Part shown: piece by piece, positions 17,735-27,197 of the stretch
How the letters are laid out: the number at the start of each line of letters is the position of its first letter
How positions within the stretch are numbered: position 1 is the first letter of the stretch
Assembly (NCBI GenBank): GCA_019187365.1
Contig: JABARE010000015.1
Location: 81,980-145,979, forward strand
DNA from: Saprospiraceae bacterium
Lineage (GTDB): Bacteria; Bacteroidota; Bacteroidia; Chitinophagales; Saprospiraceae
DNA length: 64,000 nucleotides
Reading direction: 5' to 3'
The notes under the pieces: model-generated
Database searches by the model: none
Told to the model about the DNA's origin: nothing
What the model saw: only the letters and a program-made list of their open reading frames with translations
Position numbers and translations under genes: made by a program

Positions 17735-18937
17735 TTGAAAAACTGGAAACTGGATGGGCGCATCGCCTTGTTGCGCGTCGATTTTAATGTTCCTTTGGAA
17801 GGCGGGGTCATTCGCGATAATACCCGAATCGTCCGTTCTCTTGAAACCATAAGATACCTTACCGGTAAAGGGGCACGACTGGTCATTTTTTCTCATTTGG
17901 GTAGACCGCTCAAATCTCTGCTGCCCGATGGCAGCCTGGATACCGCACGTTTTTCCCTAAAGCCCATTGCCGAAGAACTTTCGCGATTGCTGGGCACCCG
18001 GGTCGATTTTGCTTCCGACTGCGGGGGACCCGATACTTTGGCCAGGCTGCAACTTTTACCGCCAGGAGGAGTGCTCTTGCTTGAAAACACGCGTTTCCAG
18101 CCTGAAGAAGAAAAAGGAAATCCTGAATTTGCCCGTCGGCTCTCTTCCCTTGGAGAATTTTTCGTGAACGACGCCTTCGGCGCGGCACACCGCGAGCATG
18201 CGACAACCGCTACCATCGCACGTTTTTTCGACACGGACCACAAGGCATTTGGATTTTTGATGCAGGAGGAAGTGGACAATGCGTTGCGCGTGCTTAAAAA
18301 TCCCGAGAAGCCCTGTACTGCCATTCTTGGGGGGGCCAAAGTATCCGACAAAATCGGACTGATCAACAACCTCATACAATTTTGCGACACCATACTCATT
18401 GGTGGAGGAATGGCCTATACCTTTTTGCGAGCACAGGGATATGAAACGGGAGCTTCGCTCTGCGAATCCGATAAACTGGAACTCGCCATCTCGCTATTGG
18501 ATCGCGCACAGATGGCAGGGGTTGAGCTGATGTTGCCCTCCGATGGAGTCATCGCCCCTTCGCCCGAGGAAGGCGACCATTGCAAAATAACCGCTGGGCC
18601 GGAAGTACCGGCAGGATCCATGGGCCTCGACATCGGGCCGCGCACCCTCGAGCGCTATGCAGATAAGATCCGCAACTCTAAAACTCTTTTGTGGAATGGT
18701 CCAATGGGCGTATTTGAACGGCAGGCATTCTCCAGCGGAACGCGCGGGGTAGCAGAGGCCATTGCCGAAGCGACAGAACGCGGTGCGTATTCCCTCGTAG
18801 GCGGCGGCGATTCGGTTGCAGCCATACACCAATTTGGCTTAGCCGGGCGAGTGAGTTTTGTCTCCACCGGAGGCGGGGCTATGCTCGAAATGCTGGAAGG
18901 CCGAGAGCTTCCGGGCATTGCAGCCATTCTGCACTAA
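17735..18937 (+). CDS. pgk: phosphoglycerate kinase
   Basis: 400 residues starting at TTG 17735; no ATG or GTG suits the N-terminus better and LKNWKLDGRIALLRVDFNVPLEGG aligns with the usual PGK start. Other signatures: FSHLGRP, VLLLENTRFQPEE, VNDAFGAAHREHATT, AILGGAKVSDKI, LLWNGPMGVFE and LVGGGDSVAAIHQFG (nucleotide-binding loop), then STGGGAMLEMLEGRELPGI. It transfers the acyl phosphate of 1,3-bisphosphoglycerate to ADP. It lies directly downstream of gap and converges on the polysaccharide-export gene, with only 12 bp between the two stops. Confidence 0.95.
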   Translation: MKNWKLDGRIALLRVDFNVPLEGGVIRDNTRIVRSLETIRYLTGKGARLVIFSHLGRPLKSLLPDGSLDTARFSLKPIAEELSRLLGTRVDFASDCGGPDTLARLQLLPPGGVLLLENTRFQPEEEKGNPEFARRLSSLGEFFVNDAFGAAHREHATTATIARFFDTDHKAFGFLMQEEVDNALRVLKNPEKPCTAILGGAKVSDKIGLINNLIQFCDTILIGGGMAYTFLRAQGYETGASLCESDKLELAISLLDRAQMAGVELMLPSDGVIAPSPEEGDHCKITAGPEVPAGSMGLDIGPRTLERYADKIRNSKTLLWNGPMGVFERQAFSSGTRGVAEAIAEATERGAYSLVGGGDSVAAIHQFGLAGRVSFVSTGGGAMLEMLEGRELPGIAAILH

Positions 18938-18949
18938 CGCCCGTTCATC

Positions 18950-21784
18950 TCATTTTAGGCGGTCAATCAGCAGTATGAGGCTGAGTACGGCAGTGGCCTG
19001 GGCAATGGAGTCGGCAACCACTTTTGACCAATCGATGTCTTTCTTTTCCTTTTTTGCTTTCGGTGCCTTTTGCTCCTTGTAGCCCACGTTGATGACCGAA
19101 CCTTTTGACACCTTTGGGTAAATATTGAAAAACAGAAAACTTTTTGTGCGATCAATGCGTCCGTTGGGATGTTCGACGGTGATCTTATCCAGGTCTCCTG
19201 ATTTTGAAACCCCCGCTGCATAATGGTCAATGTAGTATTTGGCCGATTTTCCCCTTTCAAAAGCCACGTTGATGGCGTTGTTTCCTGCCAGCAGTTTGTC
19301 GGGGTACAGGTCGCCGGCATTGGTTGCGCCGGCAATGCGAACGAGGTCCTTTTGCTTCGGGACGTAGAGCAGATCGCCTTGCTTTAGCAAAATATTGGCA
19401 TTGGAGGCCCGGTCATTCAGCGCCGACGCAAGGTCGATCACTACGTATCCGATGCTATCCATAGTACGATAAAGAGTTGCTCCTCCCGCAAATGCCTCTG
19501 CACTCAGTCCTCCAGCACGCGTGACGAGGTCAGACAAACGCTCGTTAGGATTAATAAGAGCGTAAGGGCCAGGATAACGGAATTCACCCTCCAGTTGCAC
19601 GACCTGTTGAAGTTGAAATTCAGGTTGTGAACGCACCACCAGCAGGTCGAATGGCACAAGCGCATACCCTCCGTCGCCAACGGGAGTCTGCAAATTTGCT
19701 GAGAGTGCTAAAGATTTTACGACTGTTTGGGTGGGTACATCGTCACGCATTACGATTCTAAATACGTCAATCCGGTTGGGTGCTGCGAAATACGTAAAAC
19801 CCTGAGCAAGTGCCACCAAATCGGCTGCAGTCATGCCTTTGCCAAAAGCGTAGCGACCCGGTTGCCTGACGGCCCCGGATATTTCCACAAAACGGCTTTC
19901 CTCAAATTGTCCTTCAGAGAGCACCACCAGACTGTCGTAAGGTTGCAGGTACAGGTTCTGCGCTGTAGTATCCCTGGACATCAGATCCTGTACATCCACC
20001 CGGATCACCCGGAGCTTGTGTAAGCCTTCGTCGTCTCTGCGGTAAAGCAAGGCATCCTGGTATGCATCATTCCGGAGCCCTCCTGCCATTAGTACCAAAT
20101 CTTTTAACCGGGTGTCCTGGTTCGGGTCAAATTGAAAAGTACCCTCCTGCCGTACCGCTCCCTGAATGCTGACATGCGCCTGGTCCACAAACGCTGCAGC
20201 ACGGTAAACGATCAGCTCGTCGCCTCCCCGGAGTTCTGCGTCGTCTGAAGGATCGCCCGAGATAAGCTTGCGCAAGTTGATCCTTAGAAGCGATGCTGTT
20301 CCATCCGGGTGGTTTCGACGCAAAAATGCAATTTCTGTATTCGATTCAGGCAGCAGGGCAACGCGGTCGAGCAATTCCGATAACTTCATGCCCGGCTCAA
20401 AGCGGTAAGAGGCTTCAACGCGAACTGCCCCCCGCACGTAGACGTATTCCTCTGCATCTGTGCGAATGGAGTATATCGTTACCTGGTCGCCATGCCGCAA
20501 GGCAAAGTCGCCTCCTTTGGACTTGAGGGCACCCAGGGGAACATCGAGCAAGGTGCGCCGGTCATTTTCAAATCGCTCGATCTGCAGGGTTTGCGTAATG
20601 GCATTTTCCCGCAATCCTCCGGCGTAAGCGATCAGTTTCAGGAGGCCTTCTCCCTCGACCAGCTCGTATCGCATCGGGCGATTCACGGCTCCCTGGATGC
20701 GAACGACTTTCCCTGCTACCGGTACCTGGATCAGGTCATTGTGCTCGAGGTAAACGTCGCTGTTGGTAGCGGGATCCGACAAAAAGCGGTAGAGGTCAAC
20801 CGGGGTCTTCCTTCCATTGCGCACCAGGGTGATGTTGCGCACACTTCCTATGCTGGTGAGCCCGCCAGCCGATGCCAATGCATTGACGGTTGTGTTGGTT
20901 GCTGGCAAGGAGATTCCGCCGCTGCGAACCACTTCCCCAAACAGGTTGACGTTGATGGCACGCGCCCGGTTCAACGCGACCTCGAATTGGTTTTCATTAA
21001 AGCGATGATACCGGCTGAACTGACTCTTCAACAAAGCTCTTGCCCTTGCAAGGGACATCCCTTTGAGAAAGATGCGGGGAAGCCTTTCCGGTGCAATAGA
21101 CCCATCCGGGCCCAATTCGTAAATTTCGTTGTGCTGGCTCATACCCCAGATGCTGACGGAGATGACGTCACCCGCACCCAGTCGATATGAATCCGGGGGT
21201 TGAGACTCAGCGCCTGTGCGAAGGTCTGGACCAGCACCCTGCAGGAACAAATGGTGGCCCCAGATGCCTTCCGGTCCGGCTGGCGCAAGGTCTCTGCTTT
21301 TGGTGGTATCCCGACTTGCAGTCAAGGTGCTTTCTTTCTGTGCGGGAGTTTTCGAGGTATCCTGATGATTGGGTCCATCCATCCTCCGCAATCCTAAAGC
21401 AGAAGGTGCCTCCTTCCTGCGCGCTTGCAGTCCGCGCTCAACCTCGATTTCCTCAATGGCCCTTTCAATTTCCGATTGCATGGCTAACGCCTGTTCGGGA
21501 TTCAGGTTTTCAAGTTGATTGAAGTCAATTCCGCGCTCTGAAAGTTTTTGCCGCAGCTCATCTTCGGTGATTCCACGGGCTTCCAATTCCCTTTTGGCTG
21601 CTTGCTCTGCCTGCTGCTGAGACTGCGTAAACGCGGTAGCAACGCGAAGGAACAGGAATAGCAACAACATCAGCGGCAATGACCCATAAAAGCGCAACTG
21701 CAGCAGCGATTGGAAGGTTGCCATATACGAACGCAAACTCCTGCGTATTGGGTTCCATTTCATTAACTCCTTCATGATGCGCAT
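18950..21784 (-). CDS. SLBB-domain polysaccharide export protein (Wza-like)
   Basis: 944 residues, much longer than Wza (~380). One hydrophobic segment lies near residues 34-50 (SLPLMLLLFLFLRVATAF), then a charged coiled-coil-like stretch (~55-125). The polysaccharide export signature YRLGAGDVISVSIWG is near 200. About seven SLBB-like units follow, each with an xxGAVxxPGxY-type start and an AGGL-type end (for example VRIQGAVNRPMRYEL, VSIQGAVRQEGTFQF, VEISGAVRQPGRYAF, VQLEGEFRYPGPYAL). A single C-terminal hydrophobic helix (QATAVLSLILLIDRL) completes it. It should form a periplasmic/outer-membrane conduit for a capsule or exopolysaccharide. It is last in an apparent minus-strand operon with rfbB and the UXS-like gene. 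Confidence 0.88.
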   Translation of the reverse strand: MRIMKELMKWNPIRRSLRSYMATFQSLLQLRFYGSLPLMLLLFLFLRVATAFTQSQQQAEQAAKRELEARGITEDELRQKLSERGIDFNQLENLNPEQALAMQSEIERAIEEIEVERGLQARRKEAPSALGLRRMDGPNHQDTSKTPAQKESTLTASRDTTKSRDLAPAGPEGIWGHHLFLQGAGPDLRTGAESQPPDSYRLGAGDVISVSIWGMSQHNEIYELGPDGSIAPERLPRIFLKGMSLARARALLKSQFSRYHRFNENQFEVALNRARAINVNLFGEVVRSGGISLPATNTTVNALASAGGLTSIGSVRNITLVRNGRKTPVDLYRFLSDPATNSDVYLEHNDLIQVPVAGKVVRIQGAVNRPMRYELVEGEGLLKLIAYAGGLRENAITQTLQIERFENDRRTLLDVPLGALKSKGGDFALRHGDQVTIYSIRTDAEEYVYVRGAVRVEASYRFEPGMKLSELLDRVALLPESNTEIAFLRRNHPDGTASLLRINLRKLISGDPSDDAELRGGDELIVYRAAAFVDQAHVSIQGAVRQEGTFQFDPNQDTRLKDLVLMAGGLRNDAYQDALLYRRDDEGLHKLRVIRVDVQDLMSRDTTAQNLYLQPYDSLVVLSEGQFEESRFVEISGAVRQPGRYAFGKGMTAADLVALAQGFTYFAAPNRIDVFRIVMRDDVPTQTVVKSLALSANLQTPVGDGGYALVPFDLLVVRSQPEFQLQQVVQLEGEFRYPGPYALINPNERLSDLVTRAGGLSAEAFAGGATLYRTMDSIGYVVIDLASALNDRASNANILLKQGDLLYVPKQKDLVRIAGATNAGDLYPDKLLAGNNAINVAFERGKSAKYYIDHYAAGVSKSGDLDKITVEHPNGRIDRTKSFLFFNIYPKVSKGSVINVGYKEQKAPKAKKEKKDIDWSKVVADSIAQATAVLSLILLIDRLK

Positions 21785-21810
21785 TTCAATTGAGAGCGGA
21801 GATTATTCAT

Positions 21811-22887
21811 TCAACCTGACTTACTATCGTAATGGTTGCGGTAGTATTCCCGGTAGGCGCCTGAACAGACGTTTTGCAGCCAGTCGCGATGGTTCACGTA
21901 CCATTCGATCGTTTGGCGCAGCCCTTCTTCCAGGGGTACCGTTGGCTTCCATCCGAAATCAGCAAAAATTTTCGAGGTGTCAATGGCATACCGGTGGTCG
22001 TGACCCGGGCGGTCTGCAACAAACGTTATCTTATGTTCCGAAGCCCCTGGTGTCTTACCAAATTTTTCATCCACCAACCGACAAAGCAAACGGACCAATG
22101 CAATGTTGCTCATTTCGCAATTTCCGCCGATGTTGTAACTGCTGCCGGGTGCAGCCCGATGGAATAACAGGTCAATGGCAGCTGCATGATCCATAACCCA
22201 AAGCCAGTCCCGAACGTTGAGTCCCTTACCATAGACCGGTAAGTCCCGGCCTTCGAGGAGGTTGTTGATGATCAGTGGAATGAGCTTTTCAGGAAACTGA
22301 TTCGGTCCGTAATTGTTGGAGCAGTTGGATATTACAATGGGCAGTCCGTAGGTATGAAAAAATGCCCTCACCAAATGGTCCGCTCCGGCTTTTGAGGCCG
22401 AATACGGCGAACGCGGATCGTATGGACTGCTTTCAATAAAATACCCCTCCTGTCCTAAAGATCCAAATACTTCGTCCGTGCTGACGTGAAAGAAACGATG
22501 AGCGGTACTGTCGTTCCAGGAGTCTCTTGCGCACAACAGCAGGTTGAGCGTACCCATAACATTGGTGCGAACAAATGCGGTTGGATCTGCAATGGAACGG
22601 TCGACGTGAGATTCTGCTGCAAGATGAACGACGTCGGAAATGCGCCATGCTTCGAAAGCGCTCCGGACTTCCTGCAAGTTGGCGATGTCGCCACAGACAA
22701 AACGGTAGTTGGGAGCATGTTCGAGGTCGGTCAGATTTTCGAGGTTGCCTGCATAGGTCAGCGCGTCGAAATTGACCACCAGGTAATGCGGATATTGTTT
22801 CACAAAACGGCGCACGACGTGCGAACCGATGAAGCCTGCTCCACCTGTGATGAGGATGCTTCTTTTAAAACCAGATGCCTCCATCAT
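21811..22887 (-). CDS. rfbB: dTDP-glucose 4,6-dehydratase
   Basis: 358 residues of the extended short-chain dehydrogenase family. [18 protein letters not shown] binds [15 protein letters not shown] is characteristic of Rfb[13 protein letters not shown] follows, and [14 protein letters not shown] provides the catalytic Tyr-xxx-Lys. The later [15 protein letters not shown] motif is diagnostic for dTDP-glucose 4,6-dehydratases. The product, dTDP-4-keto-6-deoxyglucose, feeds rhamnose and other deoxysugars of surface glycans. The ATG overlaps the stop of the upstream UXS-like gene by 4 bp (ATGA), indicating translational coupling. The rhamnose genes rfbA/C/D are not in this window. Confidence 0.93.
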   Translation of the reverse strand: MMEASGFKRSILITGGAGFIGSHVVRRFVKQYPHYLVVNFDALTYAGNLENLTDLEHAPNYRFVCGDIANLQEVRSAFEAWRISDVVHLAAESHVDRSIADPTAFVRTNVMGTLNLLLCARDSWNDSTAHRFFHVSTDEVFGSLGQEGYFIESSPYDPRSPYSASKAGADHLVRAFFHTYGLPIVISNCSNNYGPNQFPEKLIPLIINNLLEGRDLPVYGKGLNVRDWLWVMDHAAAIDLLFHRAAPGSSYNIGGNCEMSNIALVRLLCRLVDEKFGKTPGASEHKITFVADRPGHDHRYAIDTSKIFADFGWKPTVPLEEGLRQTIEWYVNHRDWLQNVCSGAYREYYRNHYDSKSG

Positions 22888-23831
22888 GGCTTCACTACGG
22901 CTTTGAAGTAATCAAAGGTCAAAGCCAGGCCCTCGCTCCTGTCTACCCGGGGCTCCCAGTTGAGCAAACTTCTGGCCAGACCGATGTCGGGACGACGCTG
23001 TTTGGGATCGTCGACCGGCAAAGGATGGAAACTTATTTTCGACGCGGTCTTGTCTACCAAAGCCAGTATCTCTTCCGCAAAATCGCGTATGGTGATCTCC
23101 TGTGGATTGCCCAGGTTTACGGGTTCGGCGTAATCGCAAAACAACAGCCGGACGATGCCTTCGACGAGGTCATCCACGTAACAAAAAGACCGGGTCTGGC
23201 TGCCGTCACCAAAGATGCTGAGGTCTTCACCCAGGATGGCCTGCTTGAAAAATGCCGGCAGCACCCTGCCGTCATCGACGCGCATGCGCGGCCCATAGGT
23301 ATTAAAGATCCTAACGATGCGGGTTTCCAACCCGTGGTAGCGATGGTAGGCCATGGTTATGGCCTCCTGGAATCGCTTGGCTTCGTCGTAAACACCACGC
23401 GGGCCAATGGGGTTGACATTTCCCCAGTAATCTTCTGTCTGTGGATGGACCAACGGATCGCCATAGACCTCGGAGGTCGATGCGATGAGTAGGCGTGCGC
23501 GCTTTTCACGTGCCAGTCCCAACAAATTGTGCGTGCCCAGCGAGCCGACCTTCAAGGTCTGTATGGGCATTTTCAGATAGTCGATGGGGGAAGCCGGCGA
23601 CGCAAAGTGCAAAATGTAATCGAGCTTGCCCGGAACGTGCACAAACCGGCTTACGTCGTGGTGGTAAAATTCAAAATCTGCCAGGCAGAACAGGTGCTGA
23701 ATGTTGTTGAGCGACCCCGTGAGCAGGTTGTCCATACCAATGACGTGAAACCCATCCCGGAGGAAACGGTCGCAGAGGTGCGAACCAATAAAGCCAGCAG
23801 CACCGGTAATCAATATTTTTTCTTTGGACAT
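22884..23831 (-). CDS. NAD-dependent sugar epimerase/dehydratase, UDP-glucuronate decarboxylase-like
   Basis: 315 residues from ATG 23831 (an in-frame start 17 codons upstream is unlikely). [20 protein letters not shown] opens the Rossmann fold, with [24 protein letters not shown], the catalytic [31 protein letters not shown] and [13 protein letters not shown]. These are typical of UDP-glucuronate decarboxylase (UDP-xylose synthase), though related NDP-sugar epimerases share them. It is probably the first gene of the operon, facing a ~230-bp AT-rich intergenic region. The role is nucleotide-sugar supply for envelope glycans. Confidence 0.85.
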   Translation of the reverse strand: MSKEKILITGAAGFIGSHLCDRFLRDGFHVIGMDNLLTGSLNNIQHLFCLADFEFYHHDVSRFVHVPGKLDYILHFASPASPIDYLKMPIQTLKVGSLGTHNLLGLAREKRARLLIASTSEVYGDPLVHPQTEDYWGNVNPIGPRGVYDEAKRFQEAITMAYHRYHGLETRIVRIFNTYGPRMRVDDGRVLPAFFKQAILGEDLSIFGDGSQTRSFCYVDDLVEGIVRLLFCDYAEPVNLGNPQEITIRDFAEEILALVDKTASKISFHPLPVDDPKQRRPDIGLARSLLNWEPRVDRSEGLALTFDYFKAVVKP

Positions 23832-24059
23832 GCCGTGCAAATGTAATAAAACAAAATAAAATAATTGATAATCAATGATCAATATAATACATAAAATATA
23901 TATGTTAATTAAATGTAATTTTTAATATATTGATTATTAGCATAATTATTTATAATAAATAGTTTTAATATATACGGATATTTCGACGACTGTATATCCG
24001 GAGTTGGGAGCGGTAGTTAATTTTGGGCTGTGTACGACCCGTTGATCTCCACTCGCCCC
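23832..24059. promoter_or_regulatory. very AT-rich divergent intergenic region
   Basis: About 130 bp (23840-23980) are almost all A/T, unlike the surroundings, and separate the minus-strand sugar operon from a plus-strand barrel gene. A minus-strand TACATTTG at 23838-23845 fits the -7 element but would give an almost leaderless transcript. Likely a bidirectional regulatory region; no coding potential. Confidence 0.45.
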
Positions 24060-24857
24060 ATGCGTTCTTCAGCAGCCCTCCCCCCGCACTTGCACTACAG
24101 CCTGAAACGCATATTCTGTATGTCATGGCTGGTTGCGGGAGCGTGCAGTCTACCGTTGAGACCCGTGTATGCGCAACAGCGGCCGGTAGTGCTGGCAGAA
24201 TTCAATTATGCGATGGGGGTTCCGGGAGGAGATCTGGCCCAGCGCTTTGGCTCGCACCTTGCCATCGGGGGCGGTGTGGGTTTCCACCCTGGAAAGCGAA
24301 AATTCCATCTTGGAATACGCGGTTCCGTGTTTTTTGGCCAAACCGTAAAAGAAGACGTGATCGCCCCATTCCGTACATCCCAATACGGATTGCTGATCGG
24401 AGCTGACCAGCTCCTGGCTGAAATGAAATTGCGAGAACGCGCCTGGTTGCTCTGTCTCAATGGTGGCGGGCTGATTGCTTTGCGAGAATCGCCCTCTTCG
24501 CATGCCCAACTCAAGTGGCAACTCGGGCTTGGGTTTATCGAGCACTCCATTCGTTTCGTTGACGATGCCAGCGCACTACCCCAGTTCGACGAGAACCTGA
24601 TTCAGGGACTCGATCGCCTCAGCAATGGTTTGGCTGTCGTTCCTGCGGTAGGTTTTGAACACCTCTCCAAATCCGGAGGGTTAAGTTACTATGCAGGTGT
24701 TGAAACGATTCTCGGCTTTACCCGGAACCAGCGAAGTTATCATTACGACCTTGGGATCAGCGAACTGGGAAAGTCACGCCTCGACCTGATGTGGCAGTTG
24801 CGGATTGCCCTTTACCTTCCTTTCCACCTCGGCGACGCTGACGACGTTGAATACTGA
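24060..24857 (+). CDS. hypothetical outer-membrane beta-barrel-like protein
   Basis: 265 residues from ATG 24060; a GTG start at 24030 and an internal ATG ~20 codons later are also possible. A hydrophobic segment (MSWLVAGACSLPLRPVYAQQ) ends in a plausible signal-peptidase site. The mature part alternates strand-like stretches such as HLAIGGGVGFHPGKRKFHLGIRGSVFFGQ, KWQLGLGFIEHSIRF and RLDLMWQLRIALYLPF, ending with an aromatic-rich strand before a short acidic tail, as in outer-membrane barrels. The family is not recognised. The stop is 5 bp before the waaA start, so it may belong to the LPS-core transcript. Confidence 0.55.
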   Translation: MRSSAALPPHLHYSLKRIFCMSWLVAGACSLPLRPVYAQQRPVVLAEFNYAMGVPGGDLAQRFGSHLAIGGGVGFHPGKRKFHLGIRGSVFFGQTVKEDVIAPFRTSQYGLLIGADQLLAEMKLRERAWLLCLNGGGLIALRESPSSHAQLKWQLGLGFIEHSIRFVDDASALPQFDENLIQGLDRLSNGLAVVPAVGFEHLSKSGGLSYYAGVETILGFTRNQRSYHYDLGISELGKSRLDLMWQLRIALYLPFHLGDADDVEY

Positions 24858-24862
24858 TCCGC

Positions 24863-26131
24863 ATGTTTGTCCTGTACACCATTGCCGTGCGACTTTATTT
24901 TACCCTGGTTCATCTGGCTGCCTGCTGCCGGCGCGATGCCAGGCGTTGGCGGGATGGCAGAAAACACTGGAGAGAAAAACTCGTGCAATGGAACGACCGG
25001 CACGCGGCAAGCGCCAGGCCAAGAATATGGTTCCACGCTTCATCACTCGGCGAATTTGAGCAGGGGCGCACCCTGATGGAAATTGTACGGGAAAAGCATC
25101 CGGACTGGTTGATCATGCTGAGTTTTTATTCTCCCTCCGGTTATGACCGGCAAAAAAACTACCCAAACGCAGATTGCGTAGCCTATTTTCCTTCCGATAT
25201 TAAAAGTGAAGTGGATTCCTGGCTGGAATTGTGGAGACCAGACATAGCCGTTTTTATCAAGTACGACTTTTGGTTTGAGCTTTTGCAACAGTTGGACCAG
25301 CGGCGCGTACCCTTTTTCTTTATTTCGGCGATTTTCAGACCCAATCATTACTTGCTGCTCCCCTTCGCTAAACGCTTGCTGGACCGGGTCATGCGTGCCC
25401 GGTGTATTTTCGTGCAAGACCCCGAATCGGGAAAGCTGTTGTCGGCACGTGGTCATCACAACCACGAGCTGGCGGGAGATACCCGGGTGGATCGAGTGCT
25501 CCGCATGGCCGGGGAGGCGCTGGACCCCGGCGTTTCGGAAAAACTGGATGCATTCTGCGGGGCACAACGGATTTTTGTGGCTGGCAGCACGTGGCAAAGA
25601 GACCTTGACCGTTTGGTTCCTGCCATGCATTCGGCCATCGCGCGCGGCTGGAAATGCATCATTGCTCCACATCGGGTGAGCGAAGATGATCTCCTTCGCA
25701 TCGAACGCCATTTCGCCGGGACCTGTCTTCGATGGAGTCTTTACCAACCTGGAAACAGCTGTCAGGTGCTGGCAATTGACTGCATCGGTTTGCTCGCAGG
25801 AATTTACCGCAAAGGGCATTTTGCCTACGTGGGTGGAGGTTTTTCAAAAGGCGTACACAATCTGTTGGAGCCTGCAGTCCATGGATTGCCGGTGTGTTTC
25901 GGGCCCCGGCATAGGAAGTTTCCCGAAGCCGGTCGCTTTGTTCAAGCCGGGTTTGGTTTTTCCATTGAAACTGCAGACGATCTGGCGGCTCTTTTCACTC
26001 GTTTTGAAACAGAAGACCGCAACCTCCGACAACAGATCCGTGCGTATTTTGCTCAACATTCCGGCGCCTCGGAAAAGATTTATAAAACGCTGAAACCCCT
26101 TCTGGAACAATGGCCGAAACCGGGAAACTGA
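24863..26131 (+). CDS. waaA: 3-deoxy-D-manno-octulosonic acid (Kdo) transferase
   Basis: 422 residues of the GT30 family. An N-terminal hydrophobic stretch (LYTIAVRLYFTLVHLAACC) anchors it to the inner membrane. The signature IWFHASSLGEFEQGRTL corresponds to the conserved E-rich acceptor-side motif of WaaA, with FYSPSGYDRQKNY, FIKYDFWFELL, AGSTWQRDLDRLVPA, IAPHRV and the donor-site FAYVGGGFSKGVHNLLEPAVHGLPVCFGPRH. It adds Kdo from CMP-Kdo to lipid A precursor. The next gene, the heptose kinase, overlaps its 3' end by 22 bp, linking two steps of LPS inner-core synthesis. Confidence 0.93.
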   Translation: MFVLYTIAVRLYFTLVHLAACCRRDARRWRDGRKHWREKLVQWNDRHAASARPRIWFHASSLGEFEQGRTLMEIVREKHPDWLIMLSFYSPSGYDRQKNYPNADCVAYFPSDIKSEVDSWLELWRPDIAVFIKYDFWFELLQQLDQRRVPFFFISAIFRPNHYLLLPFAKRLLDRVMRARCIFVQDPESGKLLSARGHHNHELAGDTRVDRVLRMAGEALDPGVSEKLDAFCGAQRIFVAGSTWQRDLDRLVPAMHSAIARGWKCIIAPHRVSEDDLLRIERHFAGTCLRWSLYQPGNSCQVLAIDCIGLLAGIYRKGHFAYVGGGFSKGVHNLLEPAVHGLPVCFGPRHRKFPEAGRFVQAGFGFSIETADDLAALFTRFETEDRNLRQQIRAYFAQHSGASEKIYKTLKPLLEQWPKPGN

Positions 26132-27120
26132 TCGAAGAACTTGAAGTGCTGAGCGAGAATCTCGGCAAACTTCACATCGCTGTGCTGGGAGACGTGATGG
26201 TCGACCATTACATCGTTGGTCAGGCAACGCGGATCTCTCCGGAAGCTCCGGTGCCGGTCATTCAGTGTTCCCGCACCTACGACATGCCCGGCGGAGCTTC
26301 CAATGTAGCTTCCAACCTCAAAGCGATGGGTTGCAGGGTCAGTTTGTTTGGATTGACGGGCGACGATGCCATGGCTGCCACCCTGGGCGAGCTGCTCCAT
26401 CATTCGCACTGCGACTTCCTCTATCTGATGGCAGACCCCGGACGACCCACTACGGTCAAGACCCGGGTACTCGCCGATGGCTATCAGGTGACCCGGATCG
26501 ATTGGGAAAGCGCTGAAAAAGCAGACAAATCCATTCAGAACAAGGTGTTGCACCAACTGGAAGCCCATTTCCAAAACGACCGACCCGAAGTGCTCATTCT
26601 GCAGGATTATGACAAGGGTTTTCTGCATGCAGCCTGGATCGGTAAAATCCTCGGGCTCTGCAGGCAATACGGCATCCGGGTAGCCGTAGACCCTAAAGAA
26701 CGCAGCTTCTTTGCCTATCGCGGGGTGGACTTGTTTAAACCCAATCTCCGGGAAGCCACCCTGCAGTACCCCGGTAAATACCTTTCTCCCGACGACCTCC
26801 CTGCACTGGATGCCTACCTCCGGAGTCGCATCGGATGCAACACCCTGATGGTCACCCTTGCTGCAGGAGGAATCTGGCTGGGTGACCTGCAAACTCCCGG
26901 CAGGGTTTTCGCCACAGAATCCCGAAAGGTTGCCGACGTCAGCGGGGCGGGGGATACCGTGATCAGCCTGGCAGCGATTTGCATGGCTCGTTCGTTATCC
27001 CTTGAGTTTATGGCCATGTGTTGCAACGAAGCGGGGGGCCAGGTTTGTGAAAAAGCTGGTGTCGTAGCGGTTGACCGGTCCATGTTGCTGCAAAAACTGG
27101 AGTCTATGCTGCGGAAATAG
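26110..27120 (+). CDS. D-glycero-D-manno-heptose-7-phosphate kinase (HldE kinase domain / RfaE1)
   Basis: 336 residues of the PfkB/ribokinase fold. HIAVLGDVMVDHYIVG, RISPEAPVPVIQ and MPGGASNVASNLKAMGCRVSLFGLTGDD are diagnostic of RfaE domain I; the ATP/anion-hole motif is VADVSGAGDTVIS with the catalytic Asp. It phosphorylates heptose-7-phosphate at O-1 for ADP-heptose synthesis. It lacks the C-terminal adenylyltransferase domain found in bifunctional HldE, so a separate nucleotidyltransferase should exist elsewhere. It overlaps waaA by 22 bp. Confidence 0.9.
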   Translation: MAETGKLIEELEVLSENLGKLHIAVLGDVMVDHYIVGQATRISPEAPVPVIQCSRTYDMPGGASNVASNLKAMGCRVSLFGLTGDDAMAATLGELLHHSHCDFLYLMADPGRPTTVKTRVLADGYQVTRIDWESAEKADKSIQNKVLHQLEAHFQNDRPEVLILQDYDKGFLHAAWIGKILGLCRQYGIRVAVDPKERSFFAYRGVDLFKPNLREATLQYPGKYLSPDDLPALDAYLRSRIGCNTLMVTLAAGGIWLGDLQTPGRVFATESRKVADVSGAGDTVISLAAICMARSLSLEFMAMCCNEAGGQVCEKAGVVAVDRSMLLQKLESMLRK

Positions 27121-27142
27121 CCCCGCAATAGGTCTTCATCAT

Positions 27143-27150
27143 TATCTTTG
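27143..27150 (+). promoter_or_regulatory. candidate -7 element TATCTTTG
   Basis: A perfect TAnnTTTG match 47 bp before the ATG of the T9SS cargo gene; no clear TTTG is seen at the expected -33 distance, so the call is tentative. Confidence 0.35.
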
Positions 27151-27197
27151 TGGGCTTTTTGATGATTATTCTTCACTTTAAATAACTATCTGCATTT

